From the NCBI RefSeq assembly GCF_001427865.1, contig NZ_LMHH01000001.1, forward strand, positions 1,240,001-1,304,000: DNA of 64,000 nt, given 5' to 3'. Positions within the stretch are counted from its first letter, which is position 1; each line of letters starts with the position of its first letter. The translations under genes were made by a program, and so were the position numbers. This document shows, in pieces, positions 60,826-64,000 of this stretch. The stretch is from Altererythrobacter sp. Root672. Its GTDB lineage: Bacteria > Pseudomonadota > Alphaproteobacteria > Sphingomonadales > Sphingomonadaceae. The notes beneath the pieces were generated by a model, which did no database searches, was not told the origin of the DNA, and saw only the letters and a list, made by a program, of their open reading frames with translations.

Positions 60826-62550
60826 GTGTGCGTGGGGGATTTTATTGGGCGTCATCGCGCCATTCGCGGCGCGATTTTTTCGAGCACTTTGGCGATCGCG
60901 TGGTTGGCAGCGGCCCCGGCGGCCGGGCAAGTCGCGTTACCTTCACGCCAGGAACTCGATCCGGCCAGGGCTGCGCCGATACCGGCCGCACCGCGCCGCG
61001 ATCTGTTCAAGGGCATCGAAGCCGCGCCCTGCGCCTTTCGCGACAGCCCGTTGAAGGTCAAGCTTAGCGCGGTGGAGTTCCGCGGCGCGACTGCCGGCGA
61101 CCTGGCCTTGTCGGACGAAGCCCTCGCCTCGACTTATGCCGAGTTCATCGGCCAGGAAATGCCGCTCAGTGTCGTCTGCGACATCCGTGATCGGGCGGCA
61201 GCTTTGTATCTCCGCAAAGGCGTGCTCGCCAGCGTGGTCATCCCTGAGCAGCAGATCACCGAAGGGCGGTTGACCCTGACGGTGGTCGAAGCGCGGATCG
61301 AAGCGGTCAACTATCACGGCGACGCAGGCCCGAGCCAAAAGCAGGTCGAGCGCTTCCTCAACCACTTGCGCGGCCTGGCGCCGTTCGACCTCGACGTTGC
61401 CCAGCGCTACCTGCTGCTGGCGTCGGACGTACCGGGTGTGACCATTCAATCGGTGCTCAAGCCTTCGGCGGCCGGTGACGGCGCACTGGATCTCGATATC
61501 GCCATTGCCCGGGACTCTCTCGACGGCTCTGTGATGACCCAGAACTACGGTTCGAAGACCGTGGGTCGTGATCTCAACCTGGCGCGGGTGGATCTCAACA
61601 GCTTCACCTCGCTGGGTGAGCGCACATCGGTGATCGCCTACGGGACTCTCGCCGCTGACGAACAGCGCGTGCTGCAGGTGGTGGAGCGGTTCTTCATCGG
61701 TGGCAACGGGCTCGCGGCCGACTTGTCGGGCGCTTGGTCCTGGACCCGTCCAGGAGACACGCTGAGGCCGCTGGAACTGGAAGGTGAATCCTTCGCCGGC
61801 AGCGTCCGCTTCACTTATCCGCTGATCCGCCACGGCCGCCGTAACCTCAATGTCGGGGTCGGCTTCGACCTGATCGACCAGTCCGTGGACTTCGGTGGAG
61901 GCCTGGCCACGCTGACGGACGATCACTTGCGCGTATTCTTCGCGCGCCTCGACGGCCACTACGCGCCCGCCAGCCTGGCCGATCACTCGTTCGCGATGAC
62001 GGGATCGCTCGAAGTGCGGCAAGGTATCCGCGGCCTCGGCGCCAGCAGCTTCGGCGATCCGCAGGCCTCTCGCTACCTCGCCAAGCCGGACGCCACGGTG
62101 TTTCGCGCCGAAGGCGAGGTTGGCGCCCGCCTGGCCGGGCCGATCCTTGGCAAGATCGCCGCCACCTGGCAGTACACTGACGATCCGCTCCTCTCCTACG
62201 AGGAGCATGGTGTCGGCAACCTCTCGATCGGACGAGGCTACGATCCTTCTGTCGCCTCTGGGGACCGCGCCCTCGCGGCGACGATCGAACTCAGCACCGT
62301 ACCCCTGCCCCTCCAGGGCGGCCGTTCCGCCTGGCGGCCCTACGTCTTCTACGACGCAGCCGAACTGACAAATCTCGGTTTCGGTGCGGGCAAGCTCAAC
62401 CTGGCTTCGGCCGGATTCGGAATTCGCGCCCAGCTTACCCCGAGCGTGGCGATCGACGTCGCCTACGCCGAGCCATTCGACAGCCCCTTTGGCGTAGGCG
62501 ACGAGCCGCCCGCGCGTCTTCTCGTCTCGCTGTCCGCCCTGGTCTTCTAG
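60826..62550 (+). CDS. Two-partner secretion transporter (TpsB, FhaC/ShlB family)
   Basis: 574 residues. After a signal region (AIAWLAAAPAAGQ) come a Pro-rich N-terminal stretch with the H1-like DPARAAPIP and a POTRA_2 domain (VEFRGATAGDLALSDEALA, ALYLRKGVLASVVIPEQQI, GRLTLTVVEARI). The ShlB barrel has TQNYGSKTVGRDLNLARVDL, GRGYDPSVASGDRALAATIEL and the C-terminal Phe end LLVSLSALVF. It exports the TpsA protein encoded 26 bp downstream. The start is uncertain; GTG 60826 gives MCVGDFIGRHRA and there is no clear ribosome site. Confidence 0.9.
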   Translation: MCVGDFIGRHRAIRGAIFSSTLAIAWLAAAPAAGQVALPSRQELDPARAAPIPAAPRRDLFKGIEAAPCAFRDSPLKVKLSAVEFRGATAGDLALSDEALASTYAEFIGQEMPLSVVCDIRDRAAALYLRKGVLASVVIPEQQITEGRLTLTVVEARIEAVNYHGDAGPSQKQVERFLNHLRGLAPFDLDVAQRYLLLASDVPGVTIQSVLKPSAAGDGALDLDIAIARDSLDGSVMTQNYGSKTVGRDLNLARVDLNSFTSLGERTSVIAYGTLAADEQRVLQVVERFFIGGNGLAADLSGAWSWTRPGDTLRPLELEGESFAGSVRFTYPLIRHGRRNLNVGVGFDLIDQSVDFGGGLATLTDDHLRVFFARLDGHYAPASLADHSFAMTGSLEVRQGIRGLGASSFGDPQASRYLAKPDATVFRAEGEVGARLAGPILGKIAATWQYTDDPLLSYEEHGVGNLSIGRGYDPSVASGDRALAATIELSTVPLPLQGGRSAWRPYVFYDAAELTNLGFGAGKLNLASAGFGIRAQLTPSVAIDVAYAEPFDSPFGVGDEPPARLLVSLSALVF

Positions 62551-62575
62551 CCGCCTGAAATCTCCGGAGCCTTCC

Positions 62576-64000
62576 ATGACACAGTCTCAGATCCGCATGA
62601 TTTCCCACCCCGCCGCCAAACCCTCGGCCCGCCTGTCCCGCCTGCTGATGAGCTCGGCCCTGTGCGGCGCGGCAATGCTCCCCCAGCCTAGCCTGGCGGG
62701 GACGCTGCCGGGCATCCCGAGTGCGGCCAACATCACGGTTTCGAGCGGCGGATCTCAGCCGCTCATCACCTTTCCCGACGCCATCACCCTCCAGATCGAG
62801 CTCAACGCCCCGCGCACGGTGATCAACTGGACCGACCTCCACCTGAGCAGTGGCGATGCGATGAACTTCATCTTCGATGCCGCCAGCGACATCGTCCTCA
62901 ACAAGACGACGAGCCAGATCACCGTAGATAGCGGTGCGATCGTAACCGGCACGGTGGGCGCCGCGACCGCCGGCAACGTCTGGTTCTATTCACCGCAGGG
63001 CGTGATCATCTCCCCTGGCGCGACGATGACCGCCGGCGGATTCCTGTTCAGCCGCGGGTCTTCGCTCAATGACTTGAGCTTCGTCGGCTCGGCCGACCCG
63101 CTCGCCAACCTGCGCGCGGCCACCGATGCGTTGATCCGGATCACGACCATTTCGTCCGCCACCACCGCCTCGATCAACAGCAGCGGGGACGTCGTATTGA
63201 GCGCGTCGTCTGGCGCCCTCAACGTCTCTATCGTGGAGGGCAATACCGCGGAGGTAAGCACCACCAGCGGTTCGATCACCATTAGCGAAATGATCGCGAC
63301 CGGTGGCGCGGCCGTGGTGACTGCGGGCGGTCCGGGCGCAACGGTCACTCAGATCACCGGGGCGACGGGAGTGACCGTCTTCTCGAACAACAACACTTCC
63401 GTCGGATCCGCCACCACCACGGGCACCGGGGACATCCACATCTCGAGCAACGGGTCGGCATCGCTTACCCTCGGCAATTCGGGGCGCGATCTCACCTTGA
63501 GCGCCCCGCAGGTGTTCATGAGCACCGTCGACGCCGTGCGCGACGTGTTCGTGACGGGTACGACCAGCGCGTTCGTAACCAACCGGATCTTCGCGGGCGA
63601 TGATATCGAGATCACTGCGGACGGCGACGTCTCGGCCGGCGGAGCTTATCTCAAATCCACCGGCGTCGGAGCGGTCGACGATGCCCATATTCTGCTCAGG
63701 TCGACAACCGGCGCGGTAAACGCCAGCAACACCCTGCTGACCCAGGGGACCGGCGTGGCCGCGGGCGACATCACGATCAGCGCCGCAACGACAGCGACCG
63801 CGGGCACCCTCGACTCCAGCCGCGATGTGCAGGTCACCGGCGTAACCGCCAGCCTCGCGAACGGCTCTGCCGCCCGTGACCTCTTCGTCACCGGCACGAC
63901 TGGCGGAGCGACCGTCACCACCCAGGCTATCGCCGGTGACGACGTCGAGATCACCGCGACCAGCGGCAATGTCTCAGCCTCCGGTGCGACACTCCGTTCG
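62576..64000 (+). CDS. TpsA exoprotein, filamentous-haemagglutinin-like (5' part)
   Basis: 475 codons visible; the gene runs off the window. An extended signal peptide (about 1-42, ending PSLAGTLP) is typical of TPS substrates. The N-terminal TPS domain has ITVSSGGSQPLITFPDAITLQ, VINWTDLHLSSGDAMNF and WFYSPQGVIISPGATMTAGG, the counterpart of the NPNGI motif. A Thr/Ser/Gly-rich beta-helix repeat region follows; the unit RD(V/L)FVTGTT...AGDD(I/V)EITA recurs with a period of about 112 residues (near 63535 and 63871). It probably is a large surface adhesin or interaction protein exported by the upstream TpsB. Confidence 0.88.
   Translation, partial: MTQSQIRMISHPAAKPSARLSRLLMSSALCGAAMLPQPSLAGTLPGIPSAANITVSSGGSQPLITFPDAITLQIELNAPRTVINWTDLHLSSGDAMNFIFDAASDIVLNKTTSQITVDSGAIVTGTVGAATAGNVWFYSPQGVIISPGATMTAGGFLFSRGSSLNDLSFVGSADPLANLRAATDALIRITTISSATTASINSSGDVVLSASSGALNVSIVEGNTAEVSTTSGSITISEMIATGGAAVVTAGGPGATVTQITGATGVTVFSNNNTSVGSATTTGTGDIHISSNGSASLTLGNSGRDLTLSAPQVFMSTVDAVRDVFVTGTTSAFVTNRIFAGDDIEITADGDVSAGGAYLKSTGVGAVDDAHILLRSTTGAVNASNTLLTQGTGVAAGDITISAATTATAGTLDSSRDVQVTGVTASLANGSAARDLFVTGTTGGATVTTQAIAGDDVEITATSGNVSASGATLRS

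Noticed and set aside
60943-62577. 544-codon open frame on the minus strand opposite the TpsB gene
   Set aside because: It mirrors the TpsB codons, has no family motif or ribosome site, and arises from GC-rich codon bias.

Overview
The window is a GC-rich alphaproteobacterial chromosome segment, most likely from the order Sphingomonadales (an Erythrobacteraceae or Sphingomonadaceae member). This rests on the C4-pathway hemA (5-aminolevulinate synthase), the alphaproteobacterial plsY-dprA-topA order, TonB-dependent receptors with typical sphingomonad companions, and an exopolysaccharide locus of sphingomonad type. No rRNA, tRNA, CRISPR array, phage gene or insertion sequence is recognisable. 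Lineage is inferred from gene content only.

Region by region. Bases 1-8157 are mostly housekeeping: topA (3' end outside the window), a small membrane protein, dprA and plsY on the minus strand; then, on the plus strand, an unusual membrane-spanning HTH/EF-hand protein, murI and hemA. Bases 8348-12119 hold a haem-binding lipoprotein, a MarR-type regulator with a conspicuous inverted-repeat operator region, and a TonB receptor ending in a hairpin terminator. Bases 12155-17363 hold an entericidin-like lipoprotein (42 aa), a fold-III PLP decarboxylase (ornithine decarboxylase type), lemA with a divergent DUF3137 membrane protein, a bacterial deoxyhypusine-synthase homologue and a serine/threonine dehydratase-like enzyme. 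Decarboxylase plus DHS homologue suggests polyamine (homospermidine) synthesis.

Bases 17844-53987 are one large Wzx/Wzy-type exopolysaccharide locus. It has an atypical LuxR-type regulator, GtrA/GtrB-like lipid-sugar proteins, a CDP-deoxysugar module (cytidylyltransferase, 4,6-dehydratase, 3-dehydrase-like PLP protein, C-methyltransferase, epimerase-like protein) and a small PglC-like initiating phosphoglycosyl transferase. It also has a BY-kinase/chain-length protein, flippase, polymerase, Wza-like export lipoprotein, outer-membrane barrel and at least four GT4 glycosyltransferases. A second sugar module (WbpM/PglF-type dehydratase, aminotransferase, formyltransferase-like protein, PIG-L deacetylase) and a sulfotransferase complete it. 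Three secreted pectate-lyase-like beta-helix lipoproteins lie in the locus; two are a recent tandem duplication that also copied about 155 bp of 5' leader with a conserved hairpin. The likely product is a sulfated polymer carrying deoxy, C-methyl and amido sugars, made next to enzymes that could trim or release it.

Bases 54052-60129 are a minus-strand cassette of three small secreted proteins, a TonB receptor and a Tat-exported amidohydrolase, suggesting uptake and breakdown of an unknown small molecule. The window ends with a two-partner secretion pair: a TpsB transporter and the first 475 codons of a repetitive TpsA exoprotein.
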